This document shows positions 36,755 to 49,100 of a DNA stretch of 64,000 bases, in pieces. Origin of the DNA: Sipunculus nudus (taxonomy: Eukaryota; Annelida; Sipuncula; Golfingiida; Sipunculidae); NCBI GenBank assembly GCA_026874595.1, contig CM049307.1, positions 73,446,643-73,510,642 of the forward strand, in the 5' to 3' direction. Under the pieces are notes generated by a model that saw only the letters and a program-made list of their open reading frames with translations, was not told the origin of the DNA and did no database searches. The position numbers were made by a program, and so were the translations under genes. Positions within the stretch are counted from its first letter, which is position 1, and the number at the start of each line of letters is the position of its first letter.

Positions 36755-37060
36755 TAATAACTTTCCCGTCACCCTAGCATCACCAGCTGTTGCATATATG
36801 ATAACGTCGGCAGTCACATTGTGTATACCCTTGGCTGGGTTCCTTCCTCATTCATACGGCATTGCATGCAGAACCTGGTTTTGCTAAACGTCGACGCTTT
36901 GAATAGTTTCCTTAATATCTTGGTTGCAATAAATAATATTCGGAAATGAAGCAGGCATGCAGAGAATAATGGTGTTGTTATATCAGTGGCCCCAACCAAT
37001 ATCATAATGTTGCTTGACTTTCTGCTGAACTGTGGATTGAATGAATGAAAGAACGAGTTT
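36755..37060. repeat. Interspersed repeat X, copy 2
   Basis: Collinear with 22980-23330; followed by the 3' end of a minus-strand LINE. Confidence 0.7.
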
Positions 37061-39700
37061 TATTGAGAAAATACATGCCTGAGGCCCGTATAGCGCCAAA
37101 ATGGTAATTAACATAATACATTAGTACTTAGTCAGGTGACTTCATATTCAAACAAACATTATTAGTTAAAACGCAAATGAGTTGAAAGAACATTAAGAAA
37201 TTATAATAATAATAACAAATATAATAATGAATAAAAGAACAAACATGTTTACGAAAATGTGTGTATATGAATAACGCTATTTTTTGGTATCATTAATATT
37301 GATATTATAGTAATATATATAAATATCCAAACACTATTGCATATACAAACATATTTCTAATCCAAGGTAGGAATACACACTCGAAAAAAAATAGAGAATC
37401 AAGAAAATGAATGGTTAAATCAACCACAAGAACTCTTTAGTGATGTTTGTAAAATTTACGGATAAATTTTACATTTTATCCCTTCTTTGAGGGACCTGAA
37501 TTTTTATGAAATTATTAACATTGTTCTATGATAAGCTCTTGATACAAGAAATAGTCATTATTCACTCATAACCAATCAATGAAATGATGTAACGGTCTTG
37601 TTATTTACCCAAAATAACAATCAACACTGTTGTTAATAATGATGAAAATGACACATTATTATTAGCTGTTTATGATTATTATTAAAAAATAATTACACTG
37701 ACCTAAGCATTAACGGTACAAATGTACTTGTTCTTCATATAGAATGAAAGTCTGAAATATTCTAGAAGAAAAGCACACTATATTTTAATTTTTAGAATTC
37801 TTCCAGGATTTGCACCTCACAAAATAATATAAATCAGACTAATAGAATTTTAACGAGTAATATTCTCTAATGCAGTTTTTTTATGCAAGACTATTTATTA
37901 TGAATGTTATTTTCCTTGACACCAGTGATTTGATAGATAAACTGTTTCTTAAGATATATTTTCCCTTAGTTTATCACACCAAGGACACTTATTAATAAAA
38001 AGGTACATGATCTACATCCGCTGCTCCATGGTTTAAGTACCGACCAAGTCTCTCTTCCCAATGTATTCCCATGTGATGACCATTTACTATATCCAGTTCA
38101 TGCGAAGATGTTCTGTATCTTGCAAAACTAGCTGTATATCTCTTATTTAGAACTAATATGATAAATACATGTTTAAAACCAGATGAAAAAGTTTTAAATA
38201 TTCCATTATTTTCTACAATAGCTGACCAGTCTTGCATTTCATTATCCTGCAGTCTTTGCTTAAAACATTAAAAAACACTGATTTTCTATCCCCTACATCT
38301 TGTGATATTCATGAATATCCAAAACCAAGAGACAATAATATCTGCTTTATTCTTGTCGCCCAGGTTTTCTTACCCATTTCATCTTATCTGCATAATCTTC
38401 ATCTAACTTGCATAATCTATTTTCTGTTGTCTGACATTTTCAATATTTTAACCCAACAGGAAATACATTTCATCATGTACCTGTTAATTGGCAGTCTGTA
38501 TTTTTCATTCAGTGCAGTACTATCAAAACAGACCAAGGTTAGATGGCAACGTCCAGTAAATCGGCAATGTGACAGTTACTGAAATTCATATATTTTCACT
38601 CACGCTTTTGAAATTGTGCGCATTCTAAGTTATTAAAGTTATTTAATAAAAAAATTATTATTCATTTAAGAATTCATTAAGAATGTACGGTATTGAGCAT
38701 TTACTTTTATTTCATGTTAATGCAGCACATAATATTTTGTGTTGTAAACAATCAACTGATTTGATGATGTCGATAAAAATTGCATAGTCTTTTGCTCCTT
38801 GATATTTGAAATATATATGTTTCAGTCAAAGCTATTCATGTAAACCTATTGTCTGTTGCACTTTAATTCCTCTGGTAACCTGCTTGCTCTTCCAGGAGTT
38901 ACTCCTGAGTTCAGTCAACTTTAACAGTCTTTCATTTAGACTTTTTGTGAACATTTTACTTACATTTAAAAGTTATATGCCTCTATAATTATTTGTATCA
39001 GTAATAGAACCCCTCTTCATGTATTTGAATTATAATACCTTTAGACCTTTCGGCTAGAAATTCACCTTTAGTTTATATAACATTAGACAGCTGTTCAACT
39101 TCTAATAGCAGTACAAATAACTCTTGATTTTCTTTTAACAATTCCCTGTTTCCAGTACTTTTCTATTTTTCTTACTTGTTGTTTTCTTAAATTTCTTCTT
39201 CATTTACATTCATATTAATTTCATCCAAAGTGCAAAAGAAGACCCTGTACATGTAGTTTTGTTTTATTCATCAAGGTACTTTCAAAATCTACATCTAATG
39301 CATTAAAAAAATCTTTTGTTATATGTTATTCTTTACATTCTGTTTTATGGAAACCCTAATAATCCTGAACATATCATTTAAAGATCAAGATTATTGTATT
39401 TTATGTGTAACCTCAGTATTCTTTCTTAAGTGAACTCCAGAATCTTGATTTCATGTATACTCAGCAAAATCAGTGTCGTTATTTGTAGTTCTAAACATGT
39501 TCTATAATTGAACATTTCCGTTGCATGAAAGCATGGGTGCATGTATCTGAACATATTTAGCAGTGTTATCTCGTGAACACTCCAAGCGGCCGTTCCGTTC
39601 AGGTTTTTCAATGCAACAAGCGGATTCTTCTCATAACTCAAGTGCAGTTCATTTATAAAATCTATTGGTTATATAGCTGACTGGCATGCAGTTGCCATGA
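37060..39700 (-). mobile_element. Non-LTR retrotransposon remnant, copy 2
   Basis: Minus strand. At 38237-37992 it encodes MQDWSAIVENNGIFKTF, then LNKRYTASFARYRTSSHELD and WEERLGRYLNH, the conserved C-terminal region of a LINE polyprotein. It is the homologue of 27113-26928 and reaches further in both directions. Upstream frames (38582-38240) carry broken motifs of the post-RT region. The 3' end is near 37065 (AATAAAA on the minus strand). Right limit uncertain. Confidence 0.6.
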
Positions 39701-40048
39701 AAACAGAACCCTAGTCTATCTTGTACCTTTTCTGTCTAAATAAGAATATTTTACATAAACAAAAGAGACTCATATCCGAAAGTACCCAGTAAAATTCCAA
39801 TGAATCTTTTTGCGGAAACGGTGATTATGGTTTAAGGAACAAATCCATTATATTTCGCTTGCAGATTTGGAAGTACATACTCGTGTGATTTCCATTCCTT
39901 ATTTTTACTTTGGCCTGACTGTATTTTCAGGATAATGTATTCTGTATATTCAGTTTTTTCTTAAGTTGTTTCAGGAGTTCAGGAGGTTCTGACGGGTGTG
40001 TTTGAAGGCCTGGTCCGGTAAAACTGATGGTCGACAGAATCAAGTAAA

Positions 40049-40114
40049 ATGGAGGACCAGCAGCTGTACCTGGAACAGGATGACTTGGTTATCCCATCTG
40101 GAATACTATCGCAG
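40049..40114 (+). CDS. HLTF: HLTF exon 1
   Basis: Encodes residues 1-22, beginning MEDQQLYLEQ; donor GTATAA at 40115. The reading frame upstream is closed by TGA at 40025, so this is the first possible Met in this exon. The exon may begin at 39975, after a good acceptor (TTGTTTCAG), which would imply an upstream non-coding exon. The N-terminus is shorter than in human HLTF, which has about 57 residues before the HIRAN domain. Confidence 0.75.
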
Positions 40115-43100
40115 GTATAAACTAGGAATCTGCATTCTGAAGAATGCAAGCCTTCGCCACATGGGGATCCCTATTATGGGATTCATTCCAACCCGTGTTT
40201 TCATTCACTTATTCGGACCATATTGCTAGATTCACTCGTGCATTATGACACTAAATTTGTAAATATTCCTTTATGACATTACTGAAACCGGATCATGTGC
40301 CGGAACCTCACCAAAATCTAATCGATTCTTCTTTGCAATCTGCCCGAAATACCCTAGAAATACATGAGATTTCGTTTGTTGTGAAAAAAAATATACACAA
40401 ACACACACACGAACGGGTATTAATGCATACCCTCCTGGCGGAGGCGATGAAACACTTTCAATATTGTCAAGTACAGGTGATTCCCGGTGAGCTAAACTGT
40501 AGAGCTTCATAATAGTTTGACCTGCAACCTTTACAATCTAATAAATTGGACTATGTTCTATTTTTAGATCTTGAAAAAGTTCACTTTGATTTCTTTTCTA
40601 AGAGTAGTGTATGCTTAGAATCGTACCCACAAAAGCTTTGGTTAGAAACTACCTCTGGCGTCAGGATGTAATGTGTGAACAGGACTACATACTTCTGAGA
40701 TAGAGAGAGTGAGGGGGGGGGGGGGGAGGAGGAAGGGAGAGAAAGTACTGTCCTTTTAATAACAACCATGCATTGATTTGCGGCTACAATATTTTTACTG
40801 CGCTTCACGCAGTATCATTTCAGAATCAAAGGTTATTTGATAGTTATTAATAACCGTATTGATACCGTGTTGATGCTTGCCAGAGCCAACGATAATCATA
40901 TCCGTGTTTCTTACATCTATTGATATATCAGTATATCATACAAACCGTAATAATCAATGAACCTTGGCTGTAATTTAATATTCAGGATTCAGCGGCCCAT
41001 GAATCACCATTGTAACACAAATTTATACTTGTCTTTATTTCTATGTAACAATGGTTTTGTCGATACCTATATACAGTAACGGCCACGTCTTATACACACC
41101 TTTTAACCAGAGTTATTCTTGGTGAAAAAAATACAAATACAAATGGCAGTTTCATATAAAAGGCGAATGCAAGTGCTGCATTTTGTCGGAATAATTAAGT
41201 ATAAGAACATCAGACACTAATCTGTGATTGGCTTCTACAGAAGATACATGCCATTAGAACTAAAGGAATCCATTTAATTTTGGTAAAGCAAATTCCTGGA
41301 CAGCTAGATCTTTACACACGTTCATTATTCCAGTTAGAGAGTCTCCTGGATAAATTTCTCGATACTTATATTGCCAATAAAACATCTTATTTTTATCTTA
41401 CTGAGAGGCTGAGTTTTGATGGTTTACCATTTGATCCAAAACTGTTTAAGCGCCCTTTGAAAACCAGCTTCAATTCACAAAGATTACAATTTCAACGCAT
41501 TTCTAGATATAATTCTTGATACATGTTAATAACTCTTTATATTGCACCATTAATTTTGTCTTTTCCAGAGTGACCCCGTAACAGATCCTATAATGACTGC
41601 AATTCAAAACACGGCAGTGTTTGGTACCTTCCATGGAACTGTTACTGGGGCTGAAATCAACCAAGCGACAGTAAGATAATCTTATATTTATGTAAGGTAT
41701 AATAGTAGATGTTCATTTTACAGTTACACTGGGTTAGATCGCCAGTTTTTTAACAGCCACTCTATGTGTAATCCAGCTATGGGGAGGGAAGTTAATTTAT
41801 CACGCGTGTGCGCTCCTGCGCACACTTTTTACCAGTCTTTTTTCCCTGCATTGTAGGGGAAGTGGGCACATTCTTTAATTATAACTCATATTTTTTTTTG
41901 CTATTTTTAAATATATCAATGCGGCGCCCTGTCATACCGGCCTTACTGTCTTGTTGTCTGCGAAAGAGGTAACGTACATTGTATATATGTAATTAATCCG
42001 TTATGTCTATAGTTTTCATATTAGGTTTAGACAATACACCTGTTAATGTTACTTTTACTGCCCAGAAGGCCGCTCAGGATCATATCAGACTGACAATTAC
42101 AGCTCCCTCATATGGTACGAATTTCTAGGATCAAACCTATTGCATGTTTATTTTCAGTACATAAGACTTCCTGTAAACAAAATCGAACTGTCTGTGGTGA
42201 CAATGGAAGTCTCGCTAAAAACACAGAGTTGGATGTTACATGTAATGCAAATATAAGGTATCAGACTATCAAATTTTGTCGGAAACATTAAAGGGACCTA
42301 ATCATTTAAAGGGACCTAAGCATGTTGAATAAACACGAAAAATAGCGTCTTCTCTTTGAAATAAATATAGGCCTGTCAAAATATTGCCCTGAAACCGTAA
42401 GCTTAATCCTTTACACGAATGTAAAAAAGTGCACCGGGCGCGATCACTGGTGCCAACATAAACAAAGCGCTATGGACTCCGTGGTTTGCCGGGGCCACAA
42501 CACTTGTCAATCATGAGAATTCCCGACTGACTTTGACCGGAAAAATGAAAATACATGTTCCCCTGGACCCAACCTAAAAATCTGTTTCGACAGGTTCTAC
42601 AATTATTAATATACATTCGGCCCATGGAGCGTAATGTCGATCCAGCAGAGATATATCTGAGGACATGAGGGGGCATGTATGGACTAGTTTGGACTACTCT
42701 GTGTTAAGGATATGTCACGCACGCACAAATTTGGACCTCCGGTCACGCGGTCTTGTTATCGTTAACAGACACACGTTGACCGTGCTTAAAAAGAAGCACT
42801 TGGACTGTGTGCTGGGATGGTTCTGCTGGTTGAACTGATAGTGTGAAAGAATATGTATAATATTGCTCCTGGTTATGTCTCTTTAATCGATAGGCCTAAT
42901 CTGAGCAGAAAACGGTAAACATTATAGTCTTTTCACAATATTGAAAATAGATGACTTAAAAAAGATGGCACAAAAAAGATACATTTATCCGAACACTTGT
43001 AATATATCTGATTTTTAACTTAATAATTTCGTATATAAACACCTTTGGTAGTCATTTCTCAATTTGTGTTAATTTAAATAAGGTTAGAAATGTCTTTTTC

Positions 43101-46100
43101 ATCGACTTACTTTGTATTTACACAAATAAATCTATAATGATAAGGTGTTAAATAAAAAAAGTACTTGTTACAATTGTATTGTATAAAATTTATATTACAG
43201 TGGTATGTCCAAATGGATATAATGAAAAGCTGATAATTCGGCTTTATTCAGATTTGTTTTATTCTTACAGGTGGACCATGGTGATATGGTTTATGTTCGT
43301 AAGGATCCTACTGGTGGTAACATGTTGCAGTTAGTCACACTATCAGATTCCGTCATAGTAGGTCATCTAGAGCAGGGTCTGGCCACTGCTGTCGCAGCCG
43401 TTATGGATGCTGTTAAAGCTGAAGGAACAGGGTAAGTCCTAGAGTGTGCTGTGCATTTTGACTGATCAGTCATTCAACAAATACAATGGTGAAGCGCTCG
43501 CTGTCTGTTACCTAATATCTCAACAGCCACTCCAGCAGTCATTATAAAAAATCGCGGACACAATGATTATATGCATAGTAAAAATGCAGAAATAAGCTTT
43601 TTTTGGCTCTACCTATTTTTACCTACTTTCCGCGTTCTATTGTTATTCCCTTTTCCCCAGGGTAAGTAAGGAAGTATTATTATTTCTGCTTTCACATCAT
43701 AGCCAACAATTCCTAAGAGGATTTGAAATTATACGAGACAGAATGAATTGACTGGATTCAATTAAAAAATGCTGCATTGACGGAAATTTAACAATCTGAA
43801 ATGTTTGAACGCAATTAAAATTTTGCAGTCATCTGTACTAGAACCCTGTGCAGGCCCCCACCCTACCCGCGGGCTGCGGGTAATGCAGCTGCGGGATTAG
43901 TTATGTTTCTAACAAAATTTAAAATTTCGCCATTATTTTGTATTACCTTGTATTTTTTTTATATCAGGGCCTTGTGGAAGATCAGACACAGTCTGAACAG
44001 GTCACCATGAATAAAGATTTCTTAATAAATGAATAAATACTTAAACTAGAATGGCTTTGTTTTTGAAGCGCAAAAACAAATATATGTCTCTCCCCTGTCT
44101 GCCATCCCAAAACATTAGGGGTAAAATATGGACTATCTCAAAACAATCATTCAAGATTTCAGCAGATTTAACCTTGAAGATCAAGGTAAAGGTCACCCCT
44201 TTTTTAATTCCTCCGAGATTTTGGCAGAGAGAACTGGTGTGTAAAATTTGTAGAAAAGAAGTTATAGGGGGCACAATAATCCTAGAATTGCATAAATTTG
44301 ACCTTGAAGACCGATGTCAAGGTTACTAGTAACAAAAATATTCCGAGAACTCATTAAAAACAATTTGTGTGTAGAATGTGAGGGAAAAATCCGCAATATT
44401 TAATAAGTGATTGTGTTCACAAGACAAAACCTTGGAAGGTAAAATTCAAATTTTGGAAGAAAATATCCAGCCCTTCAAAAGCTATCGCGCTCACAAGGCA
44501 ATAACTATAATTCGGCTGATTTGACATTGAAGATCCTAGTCAAGGTAGGCGGTTTTTTAACTCGCCCAAGAACTTTGTAAGAACTAATTTGTGTACCAAA
44601 TTTGAGGACAAAATGTGAAACACTTAAAAAGAAACGAGGTTAAAAATTTTTGATTTTTTTTTCAGAATGGCTACAAACTTGATCTATTAATGACCCACCT
44701 CTTAATAGGAAACATTTTGATTTTCAGGGTCCAGAGGTCAAAGGTGAAGGTCACAGGACCGTCATTCTAAAAAATTTTCTTTAAAATGTCCTGTAGACAA
44801 ATACAGCTGAGCGTCGAGACCCCTGGGTCCCTAGTTACATGCATGGGGCGGTGCGCTACGGGTTTTGTGGGCAAGTTAATATTGATGATGGACCGTCACG
44901 TGATAATAGTATCCTGCTTTATATGGTAATAAACGGTGGTATATATTCCATCCTCTTTTGTAGTGTTTTACAGAAAACACAGACTGGTGTAACTGTTGAG
45001 TTGATATTGTCTGGTATACCGGAGAGAAAGGCAGAGGCCGAGAGTTTGCTGAGTTCCTTTGTTCTAAACTTGAACGAATCGTCAGCACATACAGACGGAC
45101 ATCAGTCACATGACCAATCAGTTCTGCCCAGTACATCCACCGACATACCGACCTTTAATCCAGAGAGAGTATATCTGCCAAATGAACAGGTACAAATTCC
45201 CATTTACGACGACTCTATAATCTTCTGGGAATAGTGTTAATTATATGGTACATCTTTCTGGTTAAGCCATCGGACTCTAATATATAAAACATCGGAATTT
45301 CTTTTTGGGTAATCCCTATACCTCTGCATGCAAAAACATTTCGAGAAGGCTTAAAATATCACAGCTGTCATCTTTGCATTTACTAAGACCCCTGGCCAAG
45401 GGTGTTACCAAACACTTGAATGCTTTTGACCTTGGAGTTACTAAGTTATGGGATGCATGGGTAGCTGGCGAATACAGAAGTAATAATTTCTTTATTATTT
45501 AATTTACATTGTTTAGATATTTTGTTTCATAGAGATAAATGGATATAAAGAATAGACATGCTTAATAGAAAACATTAAGCAAATAGTAAGGTAAGATGTG
45601 ATTTACATTTGTGATATCATCTACACATCCGACTATACACCAGGTGCCTATACCTGTATTTATAGATGACAACTTACCTTGATCAGTTATTTGAGAACCT
45701 GAAGGAGGATGACCAGACTGCAGAAATGGAACCAGCAAAGGTATATGACTCAATGATATGCTTTTAATTTAAATCAGGCCACATGTCTTAAATTTTGCTC
45801 ACTAAGGCTATTGAATCTAAGTGAATGTTTGTAAAATTAACAGCTCCATAAAATAGTTTAAATAAAATGAAATTCTGTGTCTATTCTGTGGTACCGATAA
45901 GCTGTTTACTGCCCAATCGAATTCCAGTCAGATTGAGGGAAGATAGCATTCTGTCTCTGTTAATCAGTCTTCCCTTTAAAGTGTTCGTCCTCCCGTAGAA
46001 ATCATATACAGCAGGACTAGAAATTTCTTAAGGGACATCATGGCAGGAGCTGATCTTTCAAAATTACTTGTGTTTCATAAACAAACTTACTTTCCCCAGA

Positions 46101-49100
46101 CCACAAGTTTTAAAGGGACATCATGGCAGGAGCTGATCTTTGGAAATTACTTGTGTTTCAAAAACAAACTTACTTTCCCCAGACCACAATTTTTAAAGGG
46201 ACATCATGGCAGGTGCTGATCTTTGGAGATTACTTGGGTTAAAAAAACAAAATAACTTTCCCCAGAACACAAGTTTTAAAGAGACATCATGGCAGGAGCT
46301 GATCTTTAAAAAATTACTTGTGTTTCAAAAACAAAATAACTTTCCTCAGACCACAATTTTTAAAGGGACATCATGGCAGGAGCTGATCTTTGGAAATTAC
46401 TTGTGTTTAAAAAAAACAAAATAACTTTCCCCAGATCACAATTTGTAAAGGGACATCATAGCAGGTGCTGATCTTTGGAAATTACTTGTGTTTCAAAAAC
46501 AAACTAACTTTCCCCAGACCACAAGTTTTAAAGGGACATCATGGCAGGTGCTGATCTTTGGAAATTACTTGTGTTTCAAAAACAAAATAACTTCCATCAG
46601 ACCACAATTTGTAAAGGGACATCATGGTAGGTGCTGATCTTTGGAAATTACTTGTGTTTAAAAAAAAAACAAAATAACTTTCCCCAGACCACAGTTTTGA
46701 AAGAGACATCATGGCAGGAGCTGATCTTTGGAAATTACTTGTGTTTCAAAAACAAACTAACTTTCCCCAGACCACAAGTTTTAAAGGGACATCATGGCAG
46801 GTGCTGATCTTTGGAAATTACTTGTGTTTCAAAAACAAAATAACTTCCATCAGACCACAATTTGTAAAGGGACATCATGGTAGGTGCTGATCTTTGGAAA
46901 TTACTTGTGTTTAAAAAATAACAAAATAACTTTCCCCAGACCACAGTTTTTAAAGAGACATCATGGCAGGAGCTGATCTTTCAAAATTACTTGTGTTTCA
47001 AAAACAAAATAACTTTTCCCAGACTACAATTTATATACGGCCAATAGCAAGACATGATGAATGTTGTATTTTCACCTATATATGCATCCCTGTTTGTCTG
47101 TATTCTTCATTTCTCGTAGTCATTTGGATAAATTACAAATTAGTTTTATGAAGAGGGCTGCCTTGATGTTACCCGTCTTCAGATGTGCAAGCAGGGTCAT
47201 ATTTGTCTGTTTGTTCATCTGTCCACCAACTGTTGCTGACATCTAGTTCATCTAGTTGTAGATTTAAATATTACAAGACAGGTGGTCACGTAAGAAGAAC
47301 TTCTATATTACACATTTGAGATTGACCCCAAGGAAAACCTGGTTTAGTTATGCGTTTTCTGAGTGGTGTCGTGTTCTAATGCTGTTTATATGCTCTGTGA
47401 TTGGTGATCCAGGCTATCTGCACCAAGCTGTACAAGCACCAGAAGCAGGCACTAAGCTGGATGGTAAAACGGGAAAATGAAAATGACCTTCCTCCATTCT
47501 GGAAGGTTAAAAGGAGAATATATTACAATACACTCAGCCAGGAGTATTCTGACGTTCCACCAGCAAGTATACGAGGAGGTACTCAATCACATTGTTCTAT
47601 TCCTATCTATATTGTTACTAGTAGCATGGTAGAAATATCAAAATACACAAAAATACTAATACTAAACAAAACGCAGTTTTGCTGCCACGGTATTCTCACT
47701 GTTTTGACATTTGATGACTTTATTTATCATTTACATGAAGCCACACGGTACATTGAATGCATGAGAATATCCACAACTCATATCACCCATCATGCGTCGG
47801 AATACGAAACTAGATCACAATAAACAGGGTTTTACCTTAATTTACACGTTTCGTTCTTGGATTATTATGGTTTGACTGAAAAGTTCTGCTGTGATAATAA
47901 CAAACATTACAGTATAAACCATGTTCTTCACAGTTAGTTGGGCAATTTTTAAGTTGGTCCATTTAAAAGAAGTATATATGCCAATGTATACCAAACCTAT
48001 AGACAGCACTCAACTGTTCCCAATTACGCCGCTCACTGATTGTGGTCCTCAGGTGAGACATGTAGTTTAAAAACCTGACACGTTGAAAAAACATATAAAT
48101 AAGGAAGTTACAAATAAACACCATTCAGTAGATCGGGTTTTGTCTGAACAACATATTAATGACAAAGAGAGCACAAATATATTCCCATAAGGTTCACTAA
48201 GTTGTGGATAACGCACAACTGGAGAGACTTCGCTTCACCGTACAAACGTCTTGCCACAGGAATATAATAGTTAAAGAATTATCTGAATATCTGTCACAGC
48301 TTGAATTGGACCACACGGGACATTGTCCTGAAGACAGTTTCTTTACATATCTAATAAAGTAATTCAAACATTTAGTCATGTAGTCGACAACACATTGCTC
48401 TCTCAATTTCTCTACAAATTGACTAAGGTGAGCTAATAATACACCATTTAAACTATTTATGCCACATTTTTTTTCTATAATAAATGAGATAAATTCGATT
48501 GATGCATCGTTGAAAAATTTCCTGCGTGTGGGAATGTAACCCCTAGGGAAGTTAGTCACTGTCTTTACACATACTGAAGGCACTGCAAGCTACTAGAATT
48601 ACATACTGAGGTTTTCAGTTGTATACTCTTACATTTGTTTTATTTATCTGGTCTTATTTGTTTCAGTCCGATTAAAAATTGCAACTTGAACTATGTTACA
48701 AATGTTTACAATTCAGCAAGTCAGAGATAGGATGGCTGATAAATGTTGAAAAGTGAATGAAGGTAGTAGATTAGCTATAAATGTACACAAGTTAAATATC
48801 TATTTTACCATATGATAGGCCGGCATTCAAAAAGTTTTTTTTTCATCAAGTGATAAATTTGTTCTGATGACTTAAAGGGGCCTAACCACCTATCTGACCG
48901 TTATAACTAAAGGTAATCTCTTGGAGCTTTTATAAAAAAAATAAGCCAGAAAATATGGGTATCACCGCTCAAAGACTAGCTGCTTATTTTGTTTATAATA
49001 TGTAGAGGCCCACCAAAACATTCAAAACAAATTCAATAAGGGCATTTAACAAGCCAGAGCTTTGCAAATGGCGTTTTACAACAAGTAACCTATCTATCTT

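Noticed and set aside
41280-41519. 79-codon frame in HLTF intron 1 as an extra exon
   Set aside because: It has no good flanking splice sites in the needed phase, and exons 1 and 2 join in phase without it.
44974-44974. Exon 4 of HLTF starting after TTTTACAG
   Set aside because: With the two bases left by exon 3 this acceptor gives a stop after five codons; the upstream TTTTGTAG keeps frame and restores the HIRAN strand.
46027-47030. 83-base repeats as a CRISPR array
   Set aside because: There are no unique spacers; whole units repeat, within an intron of an animal gene.
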